DNA of 64,000 bases from Amycolatopsis sp. NBRC 101858 (GTDB taxonomy: Bacteria; Actinomycetota; Actinomycetes; Mycobacteriales; Pseudonocardiaceae), in assembly GCF_030269325.1 (NCBI RefSeq), contig NZ_BSTD01000004.1:288558-352557 (forward strand). Reading direction: 5' to 3'. The position numbers and the translations under genes were made by a program. Shown piece after piece: positions 46,148-54,712 of this stretch; within the stretch, counting starts at the first letter, position 1, and every line of letters begins with the position of its first letter. The notes under the pieces are model-generated. The model searched no databases and was not told the DNA's origin. It saw only the letters and a list, made by a program, of their open reading frames with translations.

Positions 46148-46840
46148 TCACCGGTTCGCGGAGACCCGGTGGGGGCGGGGCGGATGCGTGGCCCCGCCGT
46201 AGTGGGTGGCCCCGAGCGTCACGGCGGCGACGAGCACGGCGGCGCCGGTGACGGTCAGGATGCGCGCCGGGGTGCGCAACCGCGGCCGCGGGCGCGGGAT
46301 GTCGGCGCCGGTGTGGGACAGCTTCGCCGTGGCCCACCGGTAACCCTGCGCGAGGGCGAACACCAGGGTCGCCCCGATGATGAAGAAGTCCGCGACGTTG
46401 AACGTGTACTTCCCGACCGGGACGAAGTCGATGGCGCCGCGGACGCTGCCCGGCGCGGTGAGGTGGTGCAGCCCGAGGCGGTCGAGCAGGTTGCTGGTCC
46501 AGCCGCCGATCGCGAGCGCGGCCGGAGCCCGCAGGAGCACCGGGTGCCGGCGCCGCAGGAGGAGCAGCGTGGCGGCGGTCAGCGTCGCGCTCCCGGCGAG
46601 GTCGAGCACCGCGCCCGTCACCGGACCGGCGTACCAGGCGCCGACGACCGGCCCGACCAGCGGGTTGCCGCCGAAGTTGATGTGCGCCCGGGGCACTTCG
46701 CGCCAGGCCCACGCTTTGGTCACCTGGTCCGCGACGATGACCAGGACCAGGGCGAACGCCGTCCACGGCGGCCGGGAGACCTTCGCGCCGAGACCGGGTG
46801 CTTCGAGCCGGATCGTTCCGGCGGTGCCTTCACGGGTCAT
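46148..46840 (-). CDS. Signal peptidase II (LspA) family protein
   Basis: A 230-residue membrane protein of the LspA family, aspartic peptidases that process lipoprotein signals. Conserved blocks are VADQVTKAW, GGWTSNLLDRLG and FNVADFFIIG, holding the two catalytic Asp. In the second block Thr-Ser replaces the usual Gly-Gly/Ala variants. The C-terminal 50 residues form a basic tail with an added hydrophobic span, longer than in housekeeping LspA. Probably a paralogue rather than the sole enzyme, because it stands outside the usual ileS/rluD context. Confidence 0.85.
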   Translation of the reverse strand: MTREGTAGTIRLEAPGLGAKVSRPPWTAFALVLVIVADQVTKAWAWREVPRAHINFGGNPLVGPVVGAWYAGPVTGAVLDLAGSATLTAATLLLLRRRHPVLLRAPAALAIGGWTSNLLDRLGLHHLTAPGSVRGAIDFVPVGKYTFNVADFFIIGATLVFALAQGYRWATAKLSHTGADIPRPRPRLRTPARILTVTGAAVLVAAVTLGATHYGGATHPPRPHRVSANR

Positions 46841-46999
46841 CGCTTCTCACCGCCCGGGCCCAGGCGACCACGGGCCGTGGCCCGGACGGGCGGCGACGGG
46901 GCTGCGTGGATTCGCGGGGTTGGGGAATACCCCACCGGCGGCGTCGTCAAACGCCGGGTGCGGCCGCGCCTGTGTCCACTGTGGACCCGCGGACGCGGG

Positions 47000-47947
47000 T
47001 CAGCCGGCGGTCTTGATCAGCGGCGCGTCCCGGGACAGCTCCCGGAAGCCGACGCCGAAGTACAGCCCGCGGGCGCGAGGGTGGCCCGGCGCGCCGAGGC
47101 AGGCGACCGTCGCGTGCACCGCGCCCGCGTCCCGGGCCCGGTGCATCCCGTGCAGCATCATCGCCCGGCCCAGCCCGCGGCGCCGGTGGTCCGGGTGCGT
47201 GCCGACCGGCTCGAACTCGACGGTCTTGTTCACCTCGTCGAGCCACAGGATCGCCGAGGCCGCCATCGTCCCGTCCGGTGCTTCCACCAGTACGTGCAGA
47301 TCGCCGCGATAGGCGGAGGTCTGCCGGACTCCTTCGTAGCTCGCGAGCGTGTACGCCGAGGGAGTCCAGCCGGCGAGGTGGGCCTCGACCGCGGCTTCCG
47401 GCCCGGCTTCCTCGGCGGTGCGGAAGCGGAATCCCGCCGGCAGCACCGGTTCCTCGAGCTCGGCGAGGTCGCGTTCGTTGAGCTGGGTCCAGGACCCCTG
47501 GTCGCCGAGGGACCCCGGGTCGGTCTCGTAGCCGCGCGCCGCCCAGCGCTCCAGCGCGAACCCGTCGGCCGCGCCCGGCAGCACCGCGCGCTCGACGTCA
47601 CCGGCCGTCGCGTCGAACCAGCTGATCACGTCGTCGATCAGCCCGGCGTGGCCGGGGTGGACCTGGTGCACCAGCGACGCGCCGGTGACGTCCTTCACCG
47701 AACCGTCGTTGCGCCGCACCCGGCGCGGGAGCTGGGCCCAGCCCCACGCCACCAGCTCGCCGCCGGAAAACCACAGCCGGCGGGGCCAGCTCGCGTTGTG
47801 GTCGGCGTGCCCGCGGCCCCAGTTCCAGGCGAGCTCGCCGTACGACGCGTCGCCGTTGACGAGGTCGGGCCGGGTGGCGGTGATGCGCTGCGCCAGGCGC
47901 TGCATGAGCTCGACGTCCCCGGCGGTCAGCAGTTCGACGGTCCCCAT
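47000..47947 (-). CDS. GNAT-family N-acetyltransferase
   Basis: A 315-residue tandem-GNAT protein. The C-terminal domain has the acetyl-CoA loop in VGTHPDHRRRGLGRAMM and the following FGVGFREL strand. The N-terminal domain (about 1-150) is a degenerate GNAT copy. Relatives acetylate antibiotics, polyamines or mycothiol precursors; the substrate here is unknown. It is monocistronic, with a CCACTGTGG motif just after its 3' end. Confidence 0.88.
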   Translation of the reverse strand: MGTVELLTAGDVELMQRLAQRITATRPDLVNGDASYGELAWNWGRGHADHNASWPRRLWFSGGELVAWGWAQLPRRVRRNDGSVKDVTGASLVHQVHPGHAGLIDDVISWFDATAGDVERAVLPGAADGFALERWAARGYETDPGSLGDQGSWTQLNERDLAELEEPVLPAGFRFRTAEEAGPEAAVEAHLAGWTPSAYTLASYEGVRQTSAYRGDLHVLVEAPDGTMAASAILWLDEVNKTVEFEPVGTHPDHRRRGLGRAMMLHGMHRARDAGAVHATVACLGAPGHPRARGLYFGVGFRELSRDAPLIKTAG

Positions 47948-48001
47948 GATCGGTCACTGTGTCAGGACCCCGGGATGCCGTCGAACCGTTTTCCGGCGGG
48001 G

Positions 48002-48457
48002 CTACCGGCGTTCGGGGATGCCCGCGAGGACCGCGCCGAGGCTCGGGAGCCAGCGTTGCTGCGGGTCCGGTGCCGAGAGCCACTCCGTCGCCACGTCCAC
48101 CCGGTGCGCGCCGACCGGCAACGGGAGCAGCGTGCCCCAAGCGAGCACGTCGACGTTCCGGGGCAGTGCCGAGCGCGGCGGGATCAGGCCGTCGGTCTCC
48201 GCGAGGAGGGCCACCCGGGGGCCTTGCTGGGTGGGGAGGTGCATGGCCGGGCCCTGGCAGCCCGTCGCCGCCAGGCGGGTCAGGACCGGGCCGGCGCTGA
48301 GCTTGGGCAGCGTCACCGCGCAGATCCCGTTCTCCAGCGCCAGGAACGGGTGGACACCGCGCCACTTCACCGGCCAGCCGAACAGGCGGCCGTAGTAGGC
48401 GTCGACCCGGTCGACGGGCGTGGCGGTGCTCGTCGGCACCTGCTGGTCGAGCGACAT
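48002..48457 (-). CDS. Small actinobacterial protein, prim-pol-N-like
   Basis: A 151-residue cytoplasmic protein. The segment DAYYGRLFGWPVKWRG and the later GAHRVDVATEWLSAP recall small actinobacterial proteins annotated as the N-terminal part of bifunctional primase/polymerases, but the catalytic Asp pair is not evident. I would not assign enzymatic activity. It is divergent from a TetR regulator across an 86-bp region with a palindrome, so it is a probable target of that regulator. Confidence 0.5.
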   Translation of the reverse strand: MSLDQQVPTSTATPVDRVDAYYGRLFGWPVKWRGVHPFLALENGICAVTLPKLSAGPVLTRLAATGCQGPAMHLPTQQGPRVALLAETDGLIPPRSALPRNVDVLAWGTLLPLPVGAHRVDVATEWLSAPDPQQRWLPSLGAVLAGIPERR

Positions 48458-48499
48458 CGTCGGCGCCTTTCCACGGGGTGGGTGATCCCGCCAGCGTAA

Positions 48500-48514
48500 C
48501 GGCACTGAGTGCCG
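48500..48514. promoter_or_regulatory. TetR-type operator CGGCACTGAGTGCCG
   Basis: A perfect 15-bp palindrome with a central G, located between the divergent small-protein and TetR genes. A second site with the same GNCACTGAGTGNC core lies just after the TetR gene. Confidence 0.65.
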
Positions 48515-48543
48515 CTAGCAAGTGCGGCTGCTACCGTCCGGCC

Positions 48544-49263
48544 ATGACGGATTCGCCGCGCCGCGCGCCGGCCACCCGGGTCGGGGCGACCCCCGCGGGC
48601 CGGCGGCAGCTGCGCCGCGCCCTCGCCTCGGCGGCCGTGGACCTGTTCGCGGCCAACGGCTACGAGGCCACCACGGTGGACGACATCGCGGCCGCCGCCG
48701 GTGTCGGGCGCCGCACGTTCTTCCGGTACTTCGACGCCAAGGACGACGTGCTCTTCGCCAACCACGACGAGATCGTCGCGGAGATGGAGGAGGCCTTCGC
48801 CGCCGCCGACCCGGGCCGCGACCCGGTCGAGGTGGCGTGCGCCGCGGTCGGCCTGGTGCTCGACTCCTACGCCACCGACCTCGACGTGTCGCTCAAGCGG
48901 TTCGCCCTGACCCGCACGGTCCCTTCGTTGCGGGACAAGGAGGTCGCGACCGTCGACCGCTACCAGCGGGTGCTCGCGCGCTACCTGCAGGCGCGCTACG
49001 AGGAGCAGGGCGACGGGACGGCGAGCCTGCGCGCGGCCGTCGCCGCGGCGGCGATCGCGGCCGCCAACAACCACGTCCTCCGGCGCTGGCTGCGCACCGG
49101 CGGCACCGGCGACATCAAGGCCACCGCGGCCGAGGCGTTCGCACTGGTCGTCGACGCGTTCCGGGCCCCGGGCGGCGACGAAGCCACGGTGGTCGCGGTG
49201 CTGACCACGGCGACGCCCCTGCGCGAGGTCGTCGCCCGGGTCGGCGAGGTCCTGCGCAGCTGA
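48544..49263 (+). CDS. TetR-family transcriptional regulator
   Basis: A 239-residue TetR regulator. The N-terminal helix-turn-helix is clear (TVDDIAAAAGVGRRTFFRYF). The C-terminal ligand domain is Ala-rich and matches the actinobacterial TetR_C type with DxxLKRFALTRTVP. Two matching palindromes flank the gene, one in the divergent promoter at 48500-48514 and one at 49264-49280 before the next gene, so it likely controls itself, the divergent small protein and the downstream gene. Confidence 0.92.
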   Translation: MTDSPRRAPATRVGATPAGRRQLRRALASAAVDLFAANGYEATTVDDIAAAAGVGRRTFFRYFDAKDDVLFANHDEIVAEMEEAFAAADPGRDPVEVACAAVGLVLDSYATDLDVSLKRFALTRTVPSLRDKEVATVDRYQRVLARYLQARYEEQGDGTASLRAAVAAAAIAAANNHVLRRWLRTGGTGDIKATAAEAFALVVDAFRAPGGDEATVVAVLTTATPLREVVARVGEVLRS

Positions 49264-49280
49264 GTGACACTGAGTGCCAC
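49264..49280. promoter_or_regulatory. Second TetR-type operator copy
   Basis: GTGACACTGAGTGCCAC is a 17-bp dyad broken at one pair, with the core GNCACTGAGTGNC shared with 48500-48514. It begins one base after the TetR stop and lies 30 bp before the next start codon, in a promoter position for that gene. Confidence 0.6.
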
Positions 49281-49310
49281 TGTTTCGCCCGCGCTGTTTA
49301 CACTGAGGCC

Positions 49311-50177
49311 ATGGCGAAGGGGAAGAACGTCAAGCCGACGCCGTTCCGCGAAAGAAACGGCGACCACCCGTTCAACGCTTCCGGTGTGGTGCGGACGGGC
49401 TCCCGGCGATTCACCTTCGTCGACAACAAAGACCCCACCGCGTTGTTCGAAATGACGTTCGACGCCCACCTGGACACGGTGGAACGGATCCACCGGCGCC
49501 GGCTGGCCGGCGCGGGCGGGCCGGGCGATCCCGAAGGCCTCACGCGGGCCGACGTCGACGGGGAAACCTTTCTCATCGTTTCGTCGTCGCTCTCGGTCGC
49601 CCGCAACGGCGGCCGGATCAACGACGGCCTGGTGCGCGTCCGGTACCGCCCCGACGGCGACCTGGCCGCCGAGCCGATGGCCGGGTTCCGCGAGTGGCTG
49701 CTCGCGCACGTGCCGAGCCTGGCCGCCGCCGGCCGGCTGGAGCCGGACGCGGGCGGGCTGAACGTCGAAGGCCTCGCCTGGGACGCCCGGGCGGGCGCAC
49801 TGCTGTTCGGCTTGCGAGGACCGGCCGTCCCCGGCGGCATCACCCTCGTGGAAGTCCCGGCCGAAATCGGCGGAGAGTGGACGACGGCCTCGCTGGGGAC
49901 ACCCACCCTGCGGTCCGCCCGGGTCCCACGATCGACCGGGGGGCAAGGCGTCCGCGACCTCTGCTGGGACGCGCGGACCGGCCGCCTCCTGCTCCTGATC
50001 GGCCGCTCGGCCAGCGACGGCGACGCGCCGTTCCGGCTCGGCACCTGGACCCGCGGCGACGACCCCGTCGAGCTGCTCGACGTCACCTTCCACCGGACCG
50101 CGAAGCCGGAAGGCGTGACGACGTTCGAGCGCGGGCTCCTCATCGTCGACGACGGTGGCGGCTACGCGGTCCTCTGA
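49311..50177 (+). CDS. DUF3616-like protein of unknown function
   Basis: A 288-residue cytoplasmic protein with repeated beta-rich segments (GLNVEGLAWDAR, GVRDLCWDARTG, KPEGVTTFERGLLIVDDG), consistent with a small propeller of the DUF3616 type. No enzyme motif is visible. The gene lies 47 bp after the TetR gene and behind the second operator copy. It ends two bases before the convergent CotH-like gene. Confidence 0.65.
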   Translation: MAKGKNVKPTPFRERNGDHPFNASGVVRTGSRRFTFVDNKDPTALFEMTFDAHLDTVERIHRRRLAGAGGPGDPEGLTRADVDGETFLIVSSSLSVARNGGRINDGLVRVRYRPDGDLAAEPMAGFREWLLAHVPSLAAAGRLEPDAGGLNVEGLAWDARAGALLFGLRGPAVPGGITLVEVPAEIGGEWTTASLGTPTLRSARVPRSTGGQGVRDLCWDARTGRLLLLIGRSASDGDAPFRLGTWTRGDDPVELLDVTFHRTAKPEGVTTFERGLLIVDDGGGYAVL

Positions 50178-50178
50178 C

Positions 50179-51828
50179 TCAGGAGAAGTACAGTTTCGAC
50201 GCGACGGGGTCCTGGACGACCCGAGGCCGGCCGGTGGCAGTGGGATCGGCGGCGAAGGCCGCACCGGCGCCGGTCCGGACGCTCGTCAGCGTGAAGTAGC
50301 CGCTGTAGGCGAAGGGATCGCCGGGCGGATCCACCGGGGTCACCGAGAACTCCTCGGCGTGGTCGGCGTCGTCCGCCGCGCGCGTGCCGAGCAGCTGGTG
50401 GCCCTGGGGCGACGCCGTCGTGCTCGCGTGGAGCACCCTCCCCGACGCCTTGCTGGCGAGTGACTTCCCGGTGCCGAGAGCGTCGAAGCACCACAGATCC
50501 GCTTCGTCGACGTCGGCGGGCCGAAGCCGGTGGATGACTTCGAAACTCCCCGGGTCCGCCGCGACGGGTTCGGTGCGGCTGGCGTGCATGCACTCGTTCG
50601 TGACGTCTTCGCGGACGTACGCGCCTTCGGCGCCGGGCAGGCCACCGCAGAGGTAGCCGGCGGAGGCGGCGAGCCGGAGCTGCTTGCGGACCGTGGTGAC
50701 CTGCGCGGGCACGTCGGGCACCCCGAGTCCGGTCAGCAGCGCCGCCATCCGCTCGAGCAGCGGCTTGAGCACCGTCTCCTGGGTCCGGTGGCCGAACACG
50801 CTGTCGCGGTAGGTGCCGATCTGCCCGATCAGCTGCGCGCGGCGGCCCGGGTCGTCGCGCACCAGCCGGGCGAGCAGCCCGGCCGTGTCGAGCCGGAAGT
50901 GCCGGGCGGGCTGCAAGGTCTGGTCCAGGCCCCACGGGATCATCTTGAACTTGACGTCGTCGACGCCGGGCGCGGCGACGGCCTTCACGTCGTTGTAGAC
51001 ATAGGTGTTGTTGGTGTTCCGGGAATAGCCGTCCCAGTGTTTGAGGAAGAACTCCATCGCGTAGATCTTGACGAACTGGTCGAGGTCGAACACCTGGCTC
51101 GCGCCGGCCAGGCCGTGCGCGGCGATGTGGTCGATGGCGAGCCGCAGGTCGGCCTTGTCCTCGAACTTCGACAGCGATTCCACGCCGATGAAACCGAACC
51201 GCTTGTCGACGAAGTCGTCATTGTGCTCGAGCTCGTACAGGTTGCCGTCCGGGTTGCCGAAATTGCGCTCGATGTAGCGCGGCATGATCGGCTCGACGTT
51301 CACGAAGACACCCGGGGCGGTGACGCCGGCGACCCCTTGGCCGATCGGGGTGCCGTTCACGAGCACTCGGGCGAAGTTGCCGCGGGAACGGGGCAGCCCG
51401 GCGAGCGCGAAGAGCTGGTAGCCCAGCAGCTGCCGGACGTAGGAGGCGTCCTGGACCGAATTGTTGAGCGTCAGGTACCGCGAGCCGATCAGCCGGGTGA
51501 TCGGTGCCTTGTTGGCGTCGAGGAACTTCGCGAAGTCGATGTGCAGGCACGGTTTGTCGCTGTTGATCGACCCGCAGAACGACTTCTTCTTGATTCCCAC
51601 GTCGGAAAAGGTCGTGCGGGCGGGGAACTTCGTCCCGGATATCTCGACCGACGCCGCTTTCCGCCAGGTGTAGCGGCTGCCGCCGGCCCAGTCGAAGTTG
51701 CACACGCCGCCCGCCGGCTGCTCGGTGCGCACCGCGTCCCAGCCGGCCTGCGGCAGCGTGATATCGATCGTGAGCACATTGTCGATCTCGTAGAGGGAAT
51801 CGAGTGCCCGCTGTTCCTGATCGCCCAT
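50179..51828 (-). CDS. CotH-family protein kinase-like protein
   Basis: A 549-residue protein with a CotH domain (about 20-320), a secretory-pathway kinase fold. Conserved elements are KHWDGYSRNTNNTYVYND and KMIPWGLDQTL, the latter corresponding to the metal-binding DFG-like position. There is no obvious signal peptide at this start. The C-terminal 150 residues are beta-rich and end with AAFAADPTATGRPRVVQDPV, similar to lectin-like tails. In spore formers CotH phosphorylates coat proteins; the target here is unknown. Confidence 0.82.
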   Translation of the reverse strand: MGDQEQRALDSLYEIDNVLTIDITLPQAGWDAVRTEQPAGGVCNFDWAGGSRYTWRKAASVEISGTKFPARTTFSDVGIKKKSFCGSINSDKPCLHIDFAKFLDANKAPITRLIGSRYLTLNNSVQDASYVRQLLGYQLFALAGLPRSRGNFARVLVNGTPIGQGVAGVTAPGVFVNVEPIMPRYIERNFGNPDGNLYELEHNDDFVDKRFGFIGVESLSKFEDKADLRLAIDHIAAHGLAGASQVFDLDQFVKIYAMEFFLKHWDGYSRNTNNTYVYNDVKAVAAPGVDDVKFKMIPWGLDQTLQPARHFRLDTAGLLARLVRDDPGRRAQLIGQIGTYRDSVFGHRTQETVLKPLLERMAALLTGLGVPDVPAQVTTVRKQLRLAASAGYLCGGLPGAEGAYVREDVTNECMHASRTEPVAADPGSFEVIHRLRPADVDEADLWCFDALGTGKSLASKASGRVLHASTTASPQGHQLLGTRAADDADHAEEFSVTPVDPPGDPFAYSGYFTLTSVRTGAGAAFAADPTATGRPRVVQDPVASKLYFS

Positions 51829-51915
51829 CCCGACAGTCTACGACCGGTTTTCCCGTGGCGGACCGGAAGAAATTCAGCGAGGAATTTTACGATCACGCCG
51901 CTTTTCGTGGATAGC

Positions 51916-52593
51916 TCACCCGGCCCGCGGCGGGTGGACGGCGGTGATGCCGGCGAGGATGAGGTCCACCCCGGCGAGGAACTGCTCGCGGTCGTCGTGC
52001 TCACGCAGTTCGGCTGCCACCGACCGGGTGAACGGGTACTCCTCCGGGTCCAGGTCCTCCCATGCGCTCGCCACCGCGTCGAGGAACTCGGTGCGGCTCG
52101 CCTGGGGTATCGCGATCCGGGCGTTCGCCGCGTTCTGCCCGGCCGCGCCGAGGATGTAGGTCACCAGCGCCGACGTCGTCGTGAACCGGTGGCCTTCGGG
52201 GACGCCCAGCGCGTGGACCGGACGGCCGACGGCTTCGAAGATCCGCGGGGTCACCGAGCCGCGTGAGAGCTGCAACGCCAGCTGCGTGGCCAGCCAGGGG
52301 TGCCGGTCGATCGCGTCGAACAGCCCGAGCGCGACCGCGCGGACGTCGTCGCGCGGGGAACCGGTGGCGCCGGTCGTCAGCACGGTGGCCAGGACGCCGT
52401 CGGTGGCGGCGTCGAGCAGCTCGCCCTTGTTCGCCACGTGCCAGTAGATCGCCCCGGCGCCGGTGGCGAGGCGTTCGGTCAGCGTCCGGAACGTCAGCCC
52501 GGCCTCGCCGCTCGTGTCGAGCAGCTCGATCGCGGCTTCGACGATGCGTTCGCGGCTGAGGGCCTCGGTGCGGCGGCGGGTGCGGGGTGGCAT
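51916..52593 (-). CDS. TetR-family repressor of the adjacent monooxygenase
   Basis: A 225-residue TetR regulator. The ATG at 52593 is favoured, giving MPPRTRRRTEALSRERIVEAA before the helix-turn-helix (FRTLTERLATGAGAIYWHVA). The C-terminal domain is of the TetR_C class found in tetracycline-type repressors (residues near 95-205). Divergent from an FAD monooxygenase, with two perfect palindromes in the 69-bp gap, the classic repressor/target layout. Confidence 0.92.
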   Translation of the reverse strand: MPPRTRRRTEALSRERIVEAAIELLDTSGEAGLTFRTLTERLATGAGAIYWHVANKGELLDAATDGVLATVLTTGATGSPRDDVRAVALGLFDAIDRHPWLATQLALQLSRGSVTPRIFEAVGRPVHALGVPEGHRFTTTSALVTYILGAAGQNAANARIAIPQASRTEFLDAVASAWEDLDPEEYPFTRSVAAELREHDDREQFLAGVDLILAGITAVHPPRAG

Positions 52594-52611
52594 GCCCCAT
52601 CTTGACATACC

Positions 52612-52644
52612 TGGAACGTTGTTCCAACATGGAATGACATTCCA
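52612..52644. promoter_or_regulatory. Pair of palindromic TetR operators
   Basis: Two perfect dyads, TGGAAC-GTT-GTTCCA (52612-52626) and TGGAATG-A-CATTCCA (52630-52644), lie side by side. Their centres are 18 bp apart, both share TGGAA/TTCCA half-sites, and they fill most of the gap between the divergent genes. Confidence 0.8.
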
Positions 52645-52662
52645 GACCACGAAGGAGTCATC

Positions 52663-53769
52663 ATGAACGTCACGATCATCGGCGCCGGGCTCGGCGGCCT
52701 CGTCCTCGCTCGCGTCCTGCACGTCCACGGCGTCCCGGTCACCGTCTACGAGGCCGAGCCGTCCCCGGCCGCCCGCAAGCAGGGCGGCCTGCTCGACATC
52801 CACACCCGCACCGGTCAGGTCGCCCTCGAGGCGGCCGGCCTGACCGACGAGTTCCGGGCACTCGTCCTGGAGGGGCACGAAGCCACCCGGGTCCTCGACC
52901 GCGACGGCACGGTCATCCACGACGAGCCCGACGACGGCACCGGAGGCCGGCCCGAAGTGCCCCGCGGCGAGCTGCGGCAGCTCCTGCTCGACTCGCTCCC
53001 GGACGGCACGGTCCGCTGGGGGCACAAGGTCACCGGCGTCCGTGCGCTGGGCAAGGGCCGCCACGAGGTGACCTTCGCCGGCGGCACGACCGTCACCGCC
53101 GGGCTGCTGGTCGGGGCGGACGGCGCCTGGTCGAAGGTCCGGCCGCTGCTCTCCGCCGCCGTCCCCGAGTACATCGGCCGCTCGTACGTCGAGACCTTCC
53201 TGTACGACGGCGACACCCGGCACCCGGCCGCCGCGAAGGCGGTCGGCGGTGGGGCCCTGCTGGCCCTCGCGCCGGGCAAGGGGATCCAGGCCCACCGCGA
53301 AAAGGCCGGCACCCTGCACACCTACGTCGCGCTGACCGAGCCGGTGGAGTGGTTCGGCGACTTCACCGACGCGGCCGCCGCGATCGAGCGGACCGCGCGG
53401 GAGTTCGAAGGCTGGGCCCCGGAGCTCACCGCCCTGATCACCGACGGCGACACCCCGCCGGTGCTCCGCCCGCTCTACAGCCTGCCGGTCGACCACCGGT
53501 GGGACCGCGTGCCGGGCGTGACGCTCGTCGGTGACGCCGCCCACCTGGCGGCCCCGAACGGCGAGGGCGCCAACCTCGCGATGCTCGACGGCGCCGAACT
53601 CGGCCGGGCCCTGGCCGGGCACGACGACGTCGAGGCCGCCCTCGCCGAGTTCGAGCAGACGATGTTCGCCAGGGCCGCCGAGGCGGCCGCCGACGGCAAC
53701 GAGCTCCACGAACTGCTCTTCGGCGACGACACCCCGCACGGCCTGGTCGCGCTGTTCCGGGGGGAGTGA
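52663..53769 (+). CDS. FAD-dependent monooxygenase (TetX-like)
   Basis: A 368-residue flavoprotein of the aromatic-ring hydroxylase type. The N-terminal FAD loop is GAGLGGLVLARVL, and the second FAD motif is LVGDAAHLAAPNGEGANLA. The pattern resembles TetX-like tetracycline and aromatic monooxygenases, with RKQGGLLDIHTRTGQ in the substrate region. With its divergent TetR gene and paired operators it is probably induced by its substrate or a related compound. The substrate is unknown; drug inactivation and aromatic oxidation are both possible. Confidence 0.9.
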   Translation: MNVTIIGAGLGGLVLARVLHVHGVPVTVYEAEPSPAARKQGGLLDIHTRTGQVALEAAGLTDEFRALVLEGHEATRVLDRDGTVIHDEPDDGTGGRPEVPRGELRQLLLDSLPDGTVRWGHKVTGVRALGKGRHEVTFAGGTTVTAGLLVGADGAWSKVRPLLSAAVPEYIGRSYVETFLYDGDTRHPAAAKAVGGGALLALAPGKGIQAHREKAGTLHTYVALTEPVEWFGDFTDAAAAIERTAREFEGWAPELTALITDGDTPPVLRPLYSLPVDHRWDRVPGVTLVGDAAHLAAPNGEGANLAMLDGAELGRALAGHDDVEAALAEFEQTMFARAAEAAADGNELHELLFGDDTPHGLVALFRGE

Positions 53770-53775
53770 CCGGGG

Positions 53776-54696
53776 TCAGGCGCCGTCGTGGGCGTCGGTC
53801 ATCAGGTCCGCCAGGTCCTCCGGCGCCAGGAACGACGGCGGGGGCGGCGGGCCCCACGCGTAGAGGCTCTTCTCCCCGGCGACGACGCGGGGTTCCCAGA
53901 GCTGGTCTTCGAGGATGCAGTCGATGTCGGAGTAGTACTCGGAGAAGTTGCCCGCGGGGTCGCGCAGGTACCAGAAGAAGTTCGAGCCGATGTAGTGCCG
54001 GCCCAGACCCCAGGTGTGGCGCTCCGGGTGGCCTTCGAGCATCGCGGTGGCGCCGCGGCCGACCTCGTCGACGTCGTCGACCTCCCACGACGTGTGGTGC
54101 AGGAAGCTCACCGGCGCCTGCTGCACCAGCACGTTGTGGTGGTCGGTGGAGCAGCGCATGAAGGAGGCGAAGCCCGGGGCTTCGTCGCTGACCTTGAACC
54201 CCAGCCCCTCGGTGAAGAACCGCTGGGTCGCTGCCTGGTCGGTGGAGCCGAACACGACGTGGCCGAGCTTGCGGGGCCGGACCGCGGCCTCGCGGTCGAT
54301 GCCGGGCGCGCGGGTGTTCGCCCGCGCCACCGCACCGGGTCCGTTGTAGGCCACCGGTTCCGGTGGTTCCTGGCGGATCCGCGGCGCGACCGACACGACG
54401 ACGTCGAGCCCGGTGACCGGGTCCTTCGTGTGCAGCGCGTCGCCGTCGATGCGGCTCTCGACCTCGAGGCGGGCCAGCGACGCGGTGATCCGGCCGAGGT
54501 CGTCCGGGTCGTCGGCGCCGATGCCGAGGGTGAGCAGCCGGCGGTGCGGGGTCTGCCGCAGCTCGAGCTGCTCACCGCCGTCGGCGGTGGCGAACCCGGA
54601 CGCGGTCGGCGTGAGGCCGAACTCGGTGTAGTACTTGGCGGTCTCGTCGACGTCCGGGACGCCGATGGCGATCTTGGTCAGGCGGTGCAGGCTCAT
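53776..54696 (-). CDS. VOC-superfamily extradiol ring-cleavage dioxygenase
   Basis: A 306-residue type I extradiol dioxygenase, with two VOC modules. The C-terminal module has the iron ligands in LGHVVFGS (His), FLHHTSWEVDD (His) and GNFSEYYSD (Glu). The enzyme cleaves a catechol next to the hydroxyls. It is the last gene of the four-gene minus-strand arm, following the monooxygenase by 16 bp. The pairing of an acyl-CoA-dehydrogenase-like hydroxylase with a reductase and this dioxygenase mirrors HsaA-HsaB-HsaC of steroid ring degradation, although the rest of that pathway is absent. Confidence 0.88.
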   Translation of the reverse strand: MSLHRLTKIAIGVPDVDETAKYYTEFGLTPTASGFATADGGEQLELRQTPHRRLLTLGIGADDPDDLGRITASLARLEVESRIDGDALHTKDPVTGLDVVVSVAPRIRQEPPEPVAYNGPGAVARANTRAPGIDREAAVRPRKLGHVVFGSTDQAATQRFFTEGLGFKVSDEAPGFASFMRCSTDHHNVLVQQAPVSFLHHTSWEVDDVDEVGRGATAMLEGHPERHTWGLGRHYIGSNFFWYLRDPAGNFSEYYSDIDCILEDQLWEPRVVAGEKSLYAWGPPPPPSFLAPEDLADLMTDAHDGA

Positions 54697-54712
54697 GACG
54701 GGTTCCCTCCGG

